From NCBI GenBank assembly GCA_003526065.1, contig DQBD01000060.1, positions 3,759 to 12,018 on the forward strand: a stretch of 8,260 nt of DNA, written 5' to 3'. How positions within the stretch are numbered: position 1 is the first letter of the stretch; each line of letters opens with the position of its first letter. The notes beneath the pieces are model-generated. The model worked only from the letters and a program-made list of their open reading frames with translations. It did no database searches and was not told the DNA's origin. Both the position numbers and the translations under genes were made by a program. Shown piece after piece: positions 1 through 6,539 of the stretch. The DNA is from Gammaproteobacteria bacterium. GTDB lineage: Bacteria; Pseudomonadota; Gammaproteobacteria; Immundisolibacterales; Immundisolibacteraceae.

Positions 1-178
1 GCCAGTAGGGGCTTCGCAGTGCCGGCACAACGGCCGGCGATAACGCAGCAGGAGCAAAGGGCATGCGTATCGAACGTCTCACCCCGGCCAGTAGGGGCTT
101 CGCAGTGCCGGCACAACGGCCGGCGATAACGCAGCAGGAGCAAAGGGCATGCGTATCGAACGTCTCACCCCGGCCAGT
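1..178. repeat. 86-bp tandem direct duplication at the 5' end of the dioxygenase gene
   Basis: Positions 1-86 and 87-172 are identical, and the first six bases of the unit (GCCAGT) recur at 173-178, so the period is 86 bp with a 6-base homology at the junctions. Each unit carries an AGGAG ribosome binding site (50-54 and 136-140) eight bases before an ATG (63 and 149), the first eight codons of the alpha-subunit gene, and a GCCGGC / GCCGGC inverted repeat (21-26 with 33-38). Because 86 is not a multiple of 3, only the second ATG reads into the full gene. The window begins exactly at a unit boundary, so an assembly artefact at a contig end is as plausible as a real duplication. Confidence 0.95.
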
Positions 179-191
179 TACCGGGACCTGA
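63..191 (+). other. Aborted 42-codon reading frame made by the duplicated start
   Basis: The upstream copy of the start site opens a frame that repeats the first residues of the dioxygenase alpha subunit (MRIERLTPAS), then shifts frame at the repeat junction and stops at TGA 189-191, past the true start at 149. It has the same ribosome binding site as the real gene. It is probably a by-product of the duplication and not a functional peptide. If the duplication is real and transcribed, translation from this copy would run across the genuine start and could affect its initiation. Confidence 0.4.
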
Positions 192-1396
192 TCCAGCCCG
201 ATCGGGTACACGGTTCGCTGTACACCGAACCGTACGTGTTCGAGGACGAACTGGACAAGATTTTTCACCGCGGTTGGGTGTTCGTGGCCCACGAAAGCGA
301 GTTGCCGAATGTGGGTGACTATGTCACCCGCACTGTCGGGCGCCAGCACTACCTGCTGGTCCGTGGCCAGGATGGCGCGGTCAACGTGTTCTTCAACCGG
401 TGTCAGCACCGTGGCAACTTGTTGTGCAACAAGCCGACCGGTACCGCCAAGAACTTCGCCTGTCCCTATCACGGCTGGACCTTCGGCCTGAATGGCGAAC
501 TGCAGGATGTGCCGCACGCGGGTGGTTTCGAGAAGGACTGGACCAAGCTCGGGCTGGAAGTGCCGCGCAGTGGCAACTATCGCGGCTTCATCTTCGCCAG
601 TGCCGCCACCGACGGCATCTCCCTGGACGAGCACCTGGGGCGCGCCAAGGAGCTGATCGACAGGGCCTGTGACCTGTCGCCGACCGGCCAGTTGCGCCTG
701 ACGGCCGGCTGGGTGCGTCACGAGTACGCCGCCAACTGGAAGATGCTGCCCGAGAACGACACCGACGGTTACCACGTCGGCTTCACGCACCAGTCTTTCA
801 TGCGCGCCATTCGCTCGCAGTACGACAGCTTCGTGTCGGACGAGAAGCAGATCAAGGGCGTGATCCGCGACTGGGGCAACGGCCACACCGAAATCGACTT
901 TGCCGGTGGTTACACCAAGCCGCTGGAGTGGCTTGGCACCACCCCCGAGAAGGTGCCCGAGTACGTCGCCGCACTGGAAGAGGCGTACGGCAAGGAGCGC
1001 GCCGAGGAGCTGATGCACCTGGGGCCACCGCATGCCTGCATCTGGCCGAACCTGTTCCTGGCCGAGATGAACATTGTCATCTTCCAGCCGCTGGCGGTGG
1101 ACAAGAGCGTGCAGTGGCACACGCCCATGCTGCTCGAAGGCGCCGAGGGTCTCGATTTCCGTCTGCTGCGGCAAAGCGAGGGCGCGCTCGGGCCGGCCTC
1201 GTTCCTGGTGGCGGACGACGCCTCCATTGCCGAGCGCACGCAGCGGGCCCTGGAGTCGGGTGATCCGTGGTGCGACCTGAGTCGTGGCCTGAATCGCGAG
1301 GAGATCGACGCGCGCGGCGTGCGCAGCTCCCACATGACCGACGAGACCTCGAATCGCGGTTTCTGGCAGCACTACCTGCACGTCATGGGTGGTTAA
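149..1396 (+). CDS. Rieske [2Fe-2S] aromatic-ring-hydroxylating dioxygenase, alpha (large) subunit
   Basis: Catalytic subunit of a cytoplasmic, NAD(P)H-dependent ring-hydroxylating oxygenase, which adds O2 to an aromatic ring. The 415 residues match the family's usual length. An N-terminal Rieske domain has Cys85-x-His87 and Cys105-x2-His108 separated by 17 residues, the complete 2Fe-2S ligand set. The C-terminal catalytic domain has an ENDTDGYHVGFTH motif (202-214) that supplies Asp206 (the likely bridge between the Rieske centre and the active site) and the iron ligands His209 and His214. Asp356 or Asp357 in VADDAS is the probable third ligand. The ATG at 149 is preceded by AGGAG at 136-140. 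The beta subunit gene follows after 5 bases, so this is an alpha-beta type enzyme, and the motif spacing resembles benzoate/anthranilate-type oxygenases more than naphthalene dioxygenase. The substrate cannot be assigned, and no ferredoxin or reductase is nearby. Confidence 0.93.
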   Translation: MRIERLTPASYRDLIQPDRVHGSLYTEPYVFEDELDKIFHRGWVFVAHESELPNVGDYVTRTVGRQHYLLVRGQDGAVNVFFNRCQHRGNLLCNKPTGTAKNFACPYHGWTFGLNGELQDVPHAGGFEKDWTKLGLEVPRSGNYRGFIFASAATDGISLDEHLGRAKELIDRACDLSPTGQLRLTAGWVRHEYAANWKMLPENDTDGYHVGFTHQSFMRAIRSQYDSFVSDEKQIKGVIRDWGNGHTEIDFAGGYTKPLEWLGTTPEKVPEYVAALEEAYGKERAEELMHLGPPHACIWPNLFLAEMNIVIFQPLAVDKSVQWHTPMLLEGAEGLDFRLLRQSEGALGPASFLVADDASIAERTQRALESGDPWCDLSRGLNREEIDARGVRSSHMTDETSNRGFWQHYLHVMGG

Positions 1397-1401
1397 CGGT
1401 A

Positions 1402-1911
1402 ATGAACACGACTGCACTGGAACGACCGGCTCTGAGCGACGCAGAGCTGCGCGAGGTCACGGATTTCGTCTATCTCGAGGCACGCCTGGCCGACGAAGGC
1501 CGCTACGCCGACTGGGAAGCCCTGTGGACGGACGACGGCGTGTACTGGGTGCCGCGCGCCGATGGGCATGATCCGAACACGCATGTCTCGCACATCTACG
1601 ACAACCGCACGCGTATCGCCACCCGCGTACGCCAGTTGGCCACCGGCTACCGTTTCAGCCAGGAGCCGGCCTCGCCGATGCGCCGCCTGCTGTCCAACGT
1701 CGAGGTGACGCGCCTGGACGACGGCTACGAGGTGGGTTCGAACTTCATGCTCATGGAAACGGTGGTCCAGTCCACGCATGAGCTGCGCCTGTGGGCCGGC
1801 CGCAGCACGCACCGGCTGCGCCGGGTCGACGGGCAACTGCGCATGGCCTACAAGAAAGTGGTGCTGGTGAACGGCGACGAGGCCATACCGACGCTGTCGT
1901 TTCTGATTTGA
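1402..1911 (+). CDS. Aromatic-ring-hydroxylating dioxygenase, beta (small) subunit
   Basis: A protein of 169 residues with the NTF2-like/SnoaL cone fold typical of dioxygenase beta subunits, which are mainly structural in the alpha3beta3 hexamer. Recognisable family patterns are a helical start with FVYLEARLADEGRYADWEALW (about 21-41), a central SNVEV strand, and a C-terminal segment with AGR-x2-H-x-LRR, DGQLRMAYKKVVLVN and a terminal SFLI. The start at 1402 gives the usual length. It lies 5 bases past the alpha stop and has no strong Shine-Dalgarno, only a GGGTGG stretch inside the end of the alpha gene, so translational coupling is likely. The C-terminal pattern resembles the benzoate dioxygenase type. 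It belongs with the upstream alpha subunit and closes the first transcription unit, since two hairpins follow directly. Confidence 0.92.
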   Translation: MNTTALERPALSDAELREVTDFVYLEARLADEGRYADWEALWTDDGVYWVPRADGHDPNTHVSHIYDNRTRIATRVRQLATGYRFSQEPASPMRRLLSNVEVTRLDDGYEVGSNFMLMETVVQSTHELRLWAGRSTHRLRRVDGQLRMAYKKVVLVNGDEAIPTLSFLI

Positions 1912-1913
1912 AC

Positions 1914-1940
1914 CACCGACGGCGCCCGGCGCCGTCGGTG
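1914..1940 (+). terminator. Perfect 12-bp hairpin just after the beta subunit gene
   Basis: CACCGACGGCGC (1914-1925) pairs without mismatch with GCGCCGTCGGTG (1929-1940) across a 3-base loop. It starts three bases after the stop codon. No T-run follows it directly, so alone it is more likely to act as an RNA 3'-end stabiliser or as the first half of a tandem terminator. Confidence 0.65.
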
Positions 1941-1949
1941 ATGTGCTTC

Positions 1950-1983
1950 AGCCGCCCGGCCTGTGCCGGGCGGCTGTGTCTTT
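1950..1983 (+). terminator. Second hairpin with short T-rich tail, probable intrinsic terminator
   Basis: AGCCGCCCGGC (1950-1960) pairs perfectly with GCCGGGCGGCT (1965-1975) across a CTGT loop, followed by GTGTCTTT. The stem is strong but the U-tract is interrupted. With the hairpin just upstream it probably separates the dioxygenase alpha-beta unit from the thiolase-like operon. Confidence 0.65.
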
Positions 1984-2046
1984 GAATGACCGCTACCGGC
2001 CAGGGACGGCTAACGTTCAACCCCGCCGACCGGGAGGAGAATCAGC

Positions 2047-3222
2047 ATGGCCAGCAAAAAACCGCTGGCGGCGATCCGTGGCTTTGCCATGTCGGATCTG
2101 AGCCGTCAGTACATCGGCCCGACGTGGCAGCTTGCCGTCACGGCCATCCACCGCGCCATTGCCGACGCCGGCCTGAAGAAGGCCGACATCGACGGCCTGC
2201 TCATCAACAAGAGCCCTGTCGCCTCGTTGATGGATCTGCCGATGGACCTGATCGACTACGCGGGCCTGAAGGATCTGACGCTGTGCTCGGTGGTCGAGGC
2301 CGAGGGCTCGTCCGGGGTGCAGATGGTGCAGCAGGCGGCCCTGGCAGTGCAGGCCGGTATGGCCAAGGCGGTGGTGTGCGTGTTTGCAGATGCGCCCATC
2401 GTGCCGGGTGTCAGCACCCAGCAGGCCTTTGGCATGCCGCTGCCGCTGATGGGCAAGCTGGGGTCGGAGGCGCCAACCGGACTGTTCGGTCCGGTGGCCG
2501 CCTATGCCCTGGCGGCGCGGCGCTACATGCACAACAACAACCTGAACGAGGATCACCTGGGGGCGGTGGCGGTTGCCTGTCGCCAGTGGGCGCTCAAGAG
2601 TCCACTGGCCATGATGAAGAAGCCGCTGACTCTGGAGGACCACCACGCCTCGCCGTACGTGGTGGAGCCGTTCCACCTGTTCGACTGCTCGTTTCCCGTC
2701 AACGGCGCGGTGGCGGTGGTGGTCACCAGCGCCGAGCGTGCCGCCGACGGCCCACAGCCGGCCGTGTACATCCACGGCATGGGCCAGGGGCACCGCGGTG
2801 TCACCAACCGCCGCGGCTTCGAGAACGAGATCCAGATCGGCGCCAAGCTGGCCGGGCAGGGCGCCTACGCCATGGCCGGTGTCGGCCCGAAGGACATCGA
2901 CTGCGCCCAGGTCTACGACGCCTTCACCTACTGCATCCTGCTGCAACTGGAGCAGTACGGCTTCGTCGAGCCGGGTGGTGCGGGCGAGTTCGTGCTGGCC
3001 GGACAGACCGCGCCGGGCGGCAGTTTTCCGGTCAACACCGGCGGTGGTCAGCTGTCCGGCTACTACCTGCAGGGCGGCACACCCCTGTCGGAGGGCGTGA
3101 TGCAGGCGCGCGGCACGGCCGGTGAACGGCAGGTCAAGCACGACCTGGTGCTCACCGCCGCGTACGGTGGGCGAATGATGTACCACGCCTGCATGATCAC
3201 CAGTCCGCACGCCAGCCTGTAA
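2047..3222 (+). CDS. Thiolase-superfamily protein (SCP-x/Ltp2-like), probable CoA-linked aldolase partner of DUF35
   Basis: A 391-residue protein with the thiolase fold, of the SCP-x/lipid-transfer-protein branch. A GGGAGGAG site (2032-2039) precedes the ATG. Thiolase catalytic residues are missing: where the nucleophilic Cys of a C-x-S-G motif is expected, this protein has E-A-E-G87-S-S-G. The H/N-D/E-x-F loop reads Y290-D-A-F-T. The GHP histidine region reads G-G-G-Q-L-S-G-Y339-Y340. The C-terminal Cys-x-G motif is replaced by T-A-A-Y-G-G. In the steroid side-chain aldolase Ltp2, a thiolase homologue that works with a DUF35 protein, the thiolase cysteines are also lost and oxyanion-hole histidines are replaced by tyrosines. 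The next gene, 10 bases on, is a DUF35 protein. I infer a retro-aldol or other non-thiolytic C-C cleavage of a CoA ester. A subunit acting like BbsB of the benzylsuccinate pathway is the main alternative. Confidence 0.82.
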   Translation: MASKKPLAAIRGFAMSDLSRQYIGPTWQLAVTAIHRAIADAGLKKADIDGLLINKSPVASLMDLPMDLIDYAGLKDLTLCSVVEAEGSSGVQMVQQAALAVQAGMAKAVVCVFADAPIVPGVSTQQAFGMPLPLMGKLGSEAPTGLFGPVAAYALAARRYMHNNNLNEDHLGAVAVACRQWALKSPLAMMKKPLTLEDHHASPYVVEPFHLFDCSFPVNGAVAVVVTSAERAADGPQPAVYIHGMGQGHRGVTNRRGFENEIQIGAKLAGQGAYAMAGVGPKDIDCAQVYDAFTYCILLQLEQYGFVEPGGAGEFVLAGQTAPGGSFPVNTGGGQLSGYYLQGGTPLSEGVMQARGTAGERQVKHDLVLTAAYGGRMMYHACMITSPHASL

Positions 3223-3232
3223 GGAGGTCGCC

Positions 3233-3652
3233 ATGTACGACATCACGCGCATCAAGGGCTGGCCGATGCCGGTCCTGAACGAGCTGAACCAGCCGCATTT
3301 CGATGCCATGGGCGAGGGCAAGGTACTGGTGCAGCATTGCCCGGACTGCGATACCTGGCTGGCCCCGGGGGCCTTTGTGTGCGAGAACTGCGGCTCGACG
3401 GCCATCACCTGGCGTCAGGCGTCCGGTCGCGGCGAGATCTACAGCTACGTGGTGATGCACCGCAGTTTTGATCCCGCGTTCGAGGGACTGGTACCGTACA
3501 ACGTGTGCCTGATCGAACTCGAGGAAGGGCCGCGCCTGCTGGCCAACGTGGTCGGTATCGCCAACGATCGGCTGGCTGTCGGCCAGCCCGTGCGTGCCGT
3601 CTTCGAAACGGCGGGCGAGGGCCTGCCCCTGTTGAAATTCGCGCCGGCCTGA
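3233..3652 (+). CDS. DUF35 OB-fold protein with zinc ribbon, partner of the thiolase-like protein
   Basis: A protein of 139 residues with the two-part DUF35 architecture. It has an N-terminal zinc ribbon with Cys36-x2-Cys39-x10-Cys50-x2-Cys53 (CPDC, CENC), then an OB-fold domain that starts at about residue 60 with GRGEIYSYVVMHRSF and contains YNVCLIELEEGPRLLANVVG. All four zinc ligands are present. A perfect TAAGGAGG site overlaps the stop codon of the upstream thiolase-like gene, and the start lies 10 bases after that stop, so the two are tightly co-expressed. Known DUF35 proteins (ChsH2 C-terminal domain with Ltp2, BbsA with BbsB) form complexes with thiolase-fold subunits, bind acyl-CoA, and are needed for activity. 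Here the DUF35 domain is a stand-alone protein and is not fused to a hydratase. Confidence 0.9.
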   Translation: MYDITRIKGWPMPVLNELNQPHFDAMGEGKVLVQHCPDCDTWLAPGAFVCENCGSTAITWRQASGRGEIYSYVVMHRSFDPAFEGLVPYNVCLIELEEGPRLLANVVGIANDRLAVGQPVRAVFETAGEGLPLLKFAPA

Positions 3653-3700
3653 TGTTCTTGGGCCGGTTCCCCCACACGATCGTACGAGGAGGCGGCAGCC

Positions 3701-5272
3701 ATGCTGCCACGTGATTACATCGCCCGCTGCGCGGCGCATTACCCGGACAGGATCGCCTACCACGACGGTGATCGCCATCTGACCTGGCGGCAGATCGACG
3801 ACCGCTCGGACCGCCTGGCTGCCGCCCTGCAGGGCTTGGGTTTCCAGGCGGGTGACGTGGCGGCCATCCTCAGCCACGAGCACCTGGAGGTCTACGAGCA
3901 CCTGTTTGCCTGCTACAAGAGCGGCCTGGTGCGCTGTGGCATCAACTGGCGCTACGCGCCGCGCGAGATGCTGCACGTCATTCGCGACAGCAATGCACGG
4001 GTCATCCTGGTGCAGGCCAACTGCGTGCCGCTGCTCGAGCCAATCCTGGACGATCTGCGTGCCGATGGCCGGCTGCTGATCGGCTACGGCGGCGAGCACG
4101 GCCTCGATCACGATTACGAGTCGCTTCTGAGCGCCGCGCGGGAGCGTCCGCAGTGGCCGTCGCTGGCCGAGGACGCCCTGATCGCCCTCAGCTACACCTC
4201 CGGCACCACCGGCCTGCCCAAGGGGGTGATGCTGGGGCAGGGCGCCATGCGCGACTCGATGCTCTACACGGTGTTGAGCATTGGCCTGCGCTACGAGGAC
4301 GTGTGGTTCCCGCCGACCGCATCCGGCTGGATCACCTTCGTGCTGGGCTCGTTCAATCTGGTCAACGGCATGACCGTGGTGCTGCCGAACGGCGACTTCG
4401 ACACGGCGCGTTTTCTGGAGTTCGTCGGCCGGTACCGCGTCACCGCCACCATCATCGTGCCGCTGATGATGCAGCGCCTGCTCGACGAGTACGACCGCGG
4501 CGATTACGACCTGTCCTCGCTGCGCCTGGTCACCTACGGCTCGTCGCCGGCGCGCCCGGCGCTGATCCGCCGCACCATGGAGACCTTCGGCTGCGAAATG
4601 ATGCAGCTGTATGGGATCACCGAGTGCACCGGCGGCTGGGTCACCTTCCTGCATCACGACGACCACGTGCGCGGTCTGCGCGACCGTCCGGAACTGCTGA
4701 CGTCGTGCGGGCGTGGCGGCGTGCACATGGAACTGTCCATTCGCGACGAGCAGGGGCAGCCGCTGCCGGCCGATGCGGTCGGTGAGGTGTGGATCCGCTC
4801 CAGCACCAACATGCTCGGCTACCTCAACCTGCCGGAGCAGACCGCGCAGGCGCTGGTGGACGGCTGGTTGCGCACGCATGACCTCGGCCGGCTGGACGCC
4901 GACGGCTTCCTGTACCTGACCGACCGCAAGAACTTCCTGATCATCTCCGGTGCTGCCAACGTCTATCCCAGTGTGGTCGAGACGGTGCTGGCCGAGCACC
5001 CGTCGGTGCGCGAGGTGGCGGTGGTCGGCGCGCCCCATCCGGAATGGGGCGAGGCGGTGGTGGCGACTGTCAGTCTCAAGGACGGCGCGCAGGCCACGGT
5101 GGACGAACTGCTCGACTTCTGTCGTCCGCGGCTGGCGAAGTACGAGGTCCCCAAGCACATCGAGATCGTTGCCGACCTGCCCAAGGGGCTGACCGGCAAG
5201 ATCCTGAAGAAAAACATTCAGGGGTGGTACAAGGACGACCCGGCGCGCCTGCCGTGGAAGTCCGTGGACTGA
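3701..5272 (+). CDS. Acyl-CoA synthetase (AMP-forming), class I adenylate-forming family
   Basis: A 523-residue ligase expected to convert a carboxylic acid, ATP and CoA to the acyl-CoA through an acyl-adenylate. Motifs in order: phosphate-binding loop YTSGTTGLPKG (165-175); YGITE (304-308); THDLG (392-396), whose Asp394 binds the AMP ribose; TDRKN (407-411) with Arg409; ISGAANVYP in the hinge-to-C-terminal region; and LTGKILKK with the catalytic Lys500 of the mobile C-terminal domain. All core catalytic residues are present. Minor departures are THD for the common TGD, and GAA for the common GGE/GGF before NVYP. GAGGAGG at 3686-3692 lies eight bases before the ATG, and 48 bases separate it from the DUF35 gene. 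It probably supplies the CoA ester acted on by the upstream aldolase-like pair. The chain length or aromatic nature of the acid cannot be read from the sequence. Confidence 0.93.
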   Translation: MLPRDYIARCAAHYPDRIAYHDGDRHLTWRQIDDRSDRLAAALQGLGFQAGDVAAILSHEHLEVYEHLFACYKSGLVRCGINWRYAPREMLHVIRDSNARVILVQANCVPLLEPILDDLRADGRLLIGYGGEHGLDHDYESLLSAARERPQWPSLAEDALIALSYTSGTTGLPKGVMLGQGAMRDSMLYTVLSIGLRYEDVWFPPTASGWITFVLGSFNLVNGMTVVLPNGDFDTARFLEFVGRYRVTATIIVPLMMQRLLDEYDRGDYDLSSLRLVTYGSSPARPALIRRTMETFGCEMMQLYGITECTGGWVTFLHHDDHVRGLRDRPELLTSCGRGGVHMELSIRDEQGQPLPADAVGEVWIRSSTNMLGYLNLPEQTAQALVDGWLRTHDLGRLDADGFLYLTDRKNFLIISGAANVYPSVVETVLAEHPSVREVAVVGAPHPEWGEAVVATVSLKDGAQATVDELLDFCRPRLAKYEVPKHIEIVADLPKGLTGKILKKNIQGWYKDDPARLPWKSVD

Positions 5273-5310
5273 GGGTAGCGAAAGTCTCGTACCATCGACC
5301 GGCCGGAAAA

Positions 5311-5316
5311 CATAAT
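5311..5316 (+). promoter_or_regulatory. Possible -10 box before the second Rieske gene
   Basis: CATAAT matches the sigma-70 -10 consensus at five of six positions and lies in the only AT-rich patch (AAAACATAATCACTAT) of the 67-base gap after the ligase gene. No convincing -35 box is found at the right distance, so a separate promoter here is weakly supported. The second Rieske gene may simply be co-transcribed with the ligase. Confidence 0.22.
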
Positions 5317-5319
5317 CAC

Positions 5320-5340
5320 TATCCGGAGGAGAAACGGATA
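5320..5340 (+). promoter_or_regulatory. Small hairpin enclosing the Shine-Dalgarno of the second Rieske gene
   Basis: TATCCG (5320-5325) is the reverse complement of CGGATA (5335-5340). The loop GAGGAGAAA holds most of the GGAGGAG ribosome binding site (5325-5331), and the last paired base is the A of the start codon at 5340. The arrangement could tune translation, but a 6-bp stem may also be chance. Confidence 0.3.
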
Positions 5341-6539
5341 TGACCAAGCCGGATGCGTCGTTTCATACCCAGATCACCACGGCGGTGCCGGACATGGGGT
5401 CCGGCCCGCTGCCGGTCGAGCCCTATATTTCGCCCGAGTTCTTCGAGCAGGAGCGGGAAAAGGTGTTCCGCCGCGCCTGGCTCGAGGTGGCTCGCGAGGA
5501 CGAGCTGCCGAACCCCGGCGACTACGTGGTGCGCGAGATCGAGGTGCTCAGGACGTCGGTCCTGCTGGTGCGTGGCAGGGACGGCCAGGTACGTGGCTTC
5601 CACAATGTCTGCACCCACCGCGGCATGGCCGTCAGCATCTGCGACACGGGCAATGCGCAGGGCTTCATCTGCAACTTTCACGGCTGGACCTTCGACCTCG
5701 ACGGCCGTCTGAAGGGGGTGCCCGGCGAAACCTACTTCGCCGACTTCGACCGCGCCGACTACGGCCTGCGGCCGGTCGCCACCGACATCTGGAACGGTTT
5801 CATCTTCGTGCACTGGGAGCCGCAGCCGCAGGTCGGCCTGCGCGAATTCCTGGGCGGCATGGGCACCCAGCTGGATGACTATCCGTTCCAGCGTTTCAAC
5901 CACATCGCCCGCTACAGCGCGCGCGTGAAGGCGAACTGGAAGACCTTCATCGACGCCTTCCATGAGGCCTACCACGTCATGATGGTGCACCGGCACACCG
6001 TGCCGGACGCCTGCGCCGGGCAGGACAACCCCTACGGCCTGCTCAGTTCGGCGCGCATCTACGGGCCGCATCACTCCGGCTCGGTGTGGGTGAACCCGGG
6101 CCACAAACCGACGCCGTCCGAGACGCTGGCCTGGAAGTACGGCATGAGTTTCGCACCCGGCGACATGGTCGACCTGCCGGGCCTGAATCCCGACAACAGC
6201 CCCAACTGGTGGTTCGACATCAACGTGTTGTTCCCGAATTTCTTCATCGATGTCGGGCCGGGCTGGTACTTCACCTACAACTTCTGGCCGGTGGCGGTGG
6301 ACGAGTCGACCTGGGAGATGAACATCTACCAGCTCGACGCCGAGAGCGCCGGGCAGAAGTTCGCCCAGGAACACACCAAGGTGTTGCTGCGCGACATCCT
6401 GTACGAGGACCTCAGCACCCTGGAGTTCGCGCAGAAGGCGATGGCCTCGGGCGTGCTGAAGCACCTGCCGATCAGCGAGATGGAAATCGCCGTGCGTCAC
6501 CAGCTGCACACGGTGCAGGAATGGGTGGGCCGGCCATGA
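5340..6539 (+). CDS. Second Rieske [2Fe-2S] ring-hydroxylating oxygenase, alpha subunit (no beta partner)
   Basis: A 399-residue Rieske non-heme iron oxygenase. The Rieske centre ligands are Cys91-x-His93 and Cys111-x2-His114, again 17 residues apart. The catalytic domain motif DAFHEAYHVMMVH (205-217) gives His212 and His217 as iron ligands, and Glu356 or Asp357 in YEDLSTLEF is the probable carboxylate ligand. It resembles the first alpha subunit mainly around the Rieske site (DELPNPGDYV, THRG, HGWTF) and differs in the catalytic half, so it is not a recent duplicate. GGAGGAG at 5325-5331 precedes the ATG. No beta subunit follows. Instead an uncharacterised small protein gene overlaps the stop by four bases. 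It could be an alpha-only trimer or could borrow a beta subunit. No electron-transfer proteins are encoded nearby. The substrate is unknown. Confidence 0.92.
   Translation: MTKPDASFHTQITTAVPDMGSGPLPVEPYISPEFFEQEREKVFRRAWLEVAREDELPNPGDYVVREIEVLRTSVLLVRGRDGQVRGFHNVCTHRGMAVSICDTGNAQGFICNFHGWTFDLDGRLKGVPGETYFADFDRADYGLRPVATDIWNGFIFVHWEPQPQVGLREFLGGMGTQLDDYPFQRFNHIARYSARVKANWKTFIDAFHEAYHVMMVHRHTVPDACAGQDNPYGLLSSARIYGPHHSGSVWVNPGHKPTPSETLAWKYGMSFAPGDMVDLPGLNPDNSPNWWFDINVLFPNFFIDVGPGWYFTYNFWPVAVDESTWEMNIYQLDAESAGQKFAQEHTKVLLRDILYEDLSTLEFAQKAMASGVLKHLPISEMEIAVRHQLHTVQEWVGRP

Noticed and set aside
1..178. A CRISPR array or iteron-like origin suggested by the direct repeats.
   Set aside because: There are only two full contiguous units with no spacers, and the unit contains part of a coding sequence.
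1267..1401. An upstream in-frame ATG that would extend the beta subunit to 214 residues.
   Set aside because: The extension would overlap the alpha gene by 130 bases and adds residues unlike any beta subunit. The start at 1402 gives the normal length.
1982..2016. A promoter before the thiolase-like gene (TTGAAT at 1982-1987 with TAACGT at 2011-2016).
   Set aside because: The spacing is 23 bases, too long for a sigma-70 promoter, and TAACGT is a poor -10 box.
1986..3408. Long open frames on both strands over the thiolase-like gene (+ strand 1986-3125, minus strand 2017-3408).
   Set aside because: Both are GC-driven shadows. The frame at 2047-3222 has a strong ribosome binding site and clear thiolase-fold sequence.
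3197..5347. A 716-codon open frame on the minus strand covering the DUF35 and CoA ligase genes.
   Set aside because: It is in mirror codon phase with two same-frame + strand genes. Stops there would need TTA, CTA or TCA codons in the sense genes, which are rare at this GC content. The product is rich in His, Arg, Gly and Gln with no recognisable domain, while the + strand has clear enzyme motifs.
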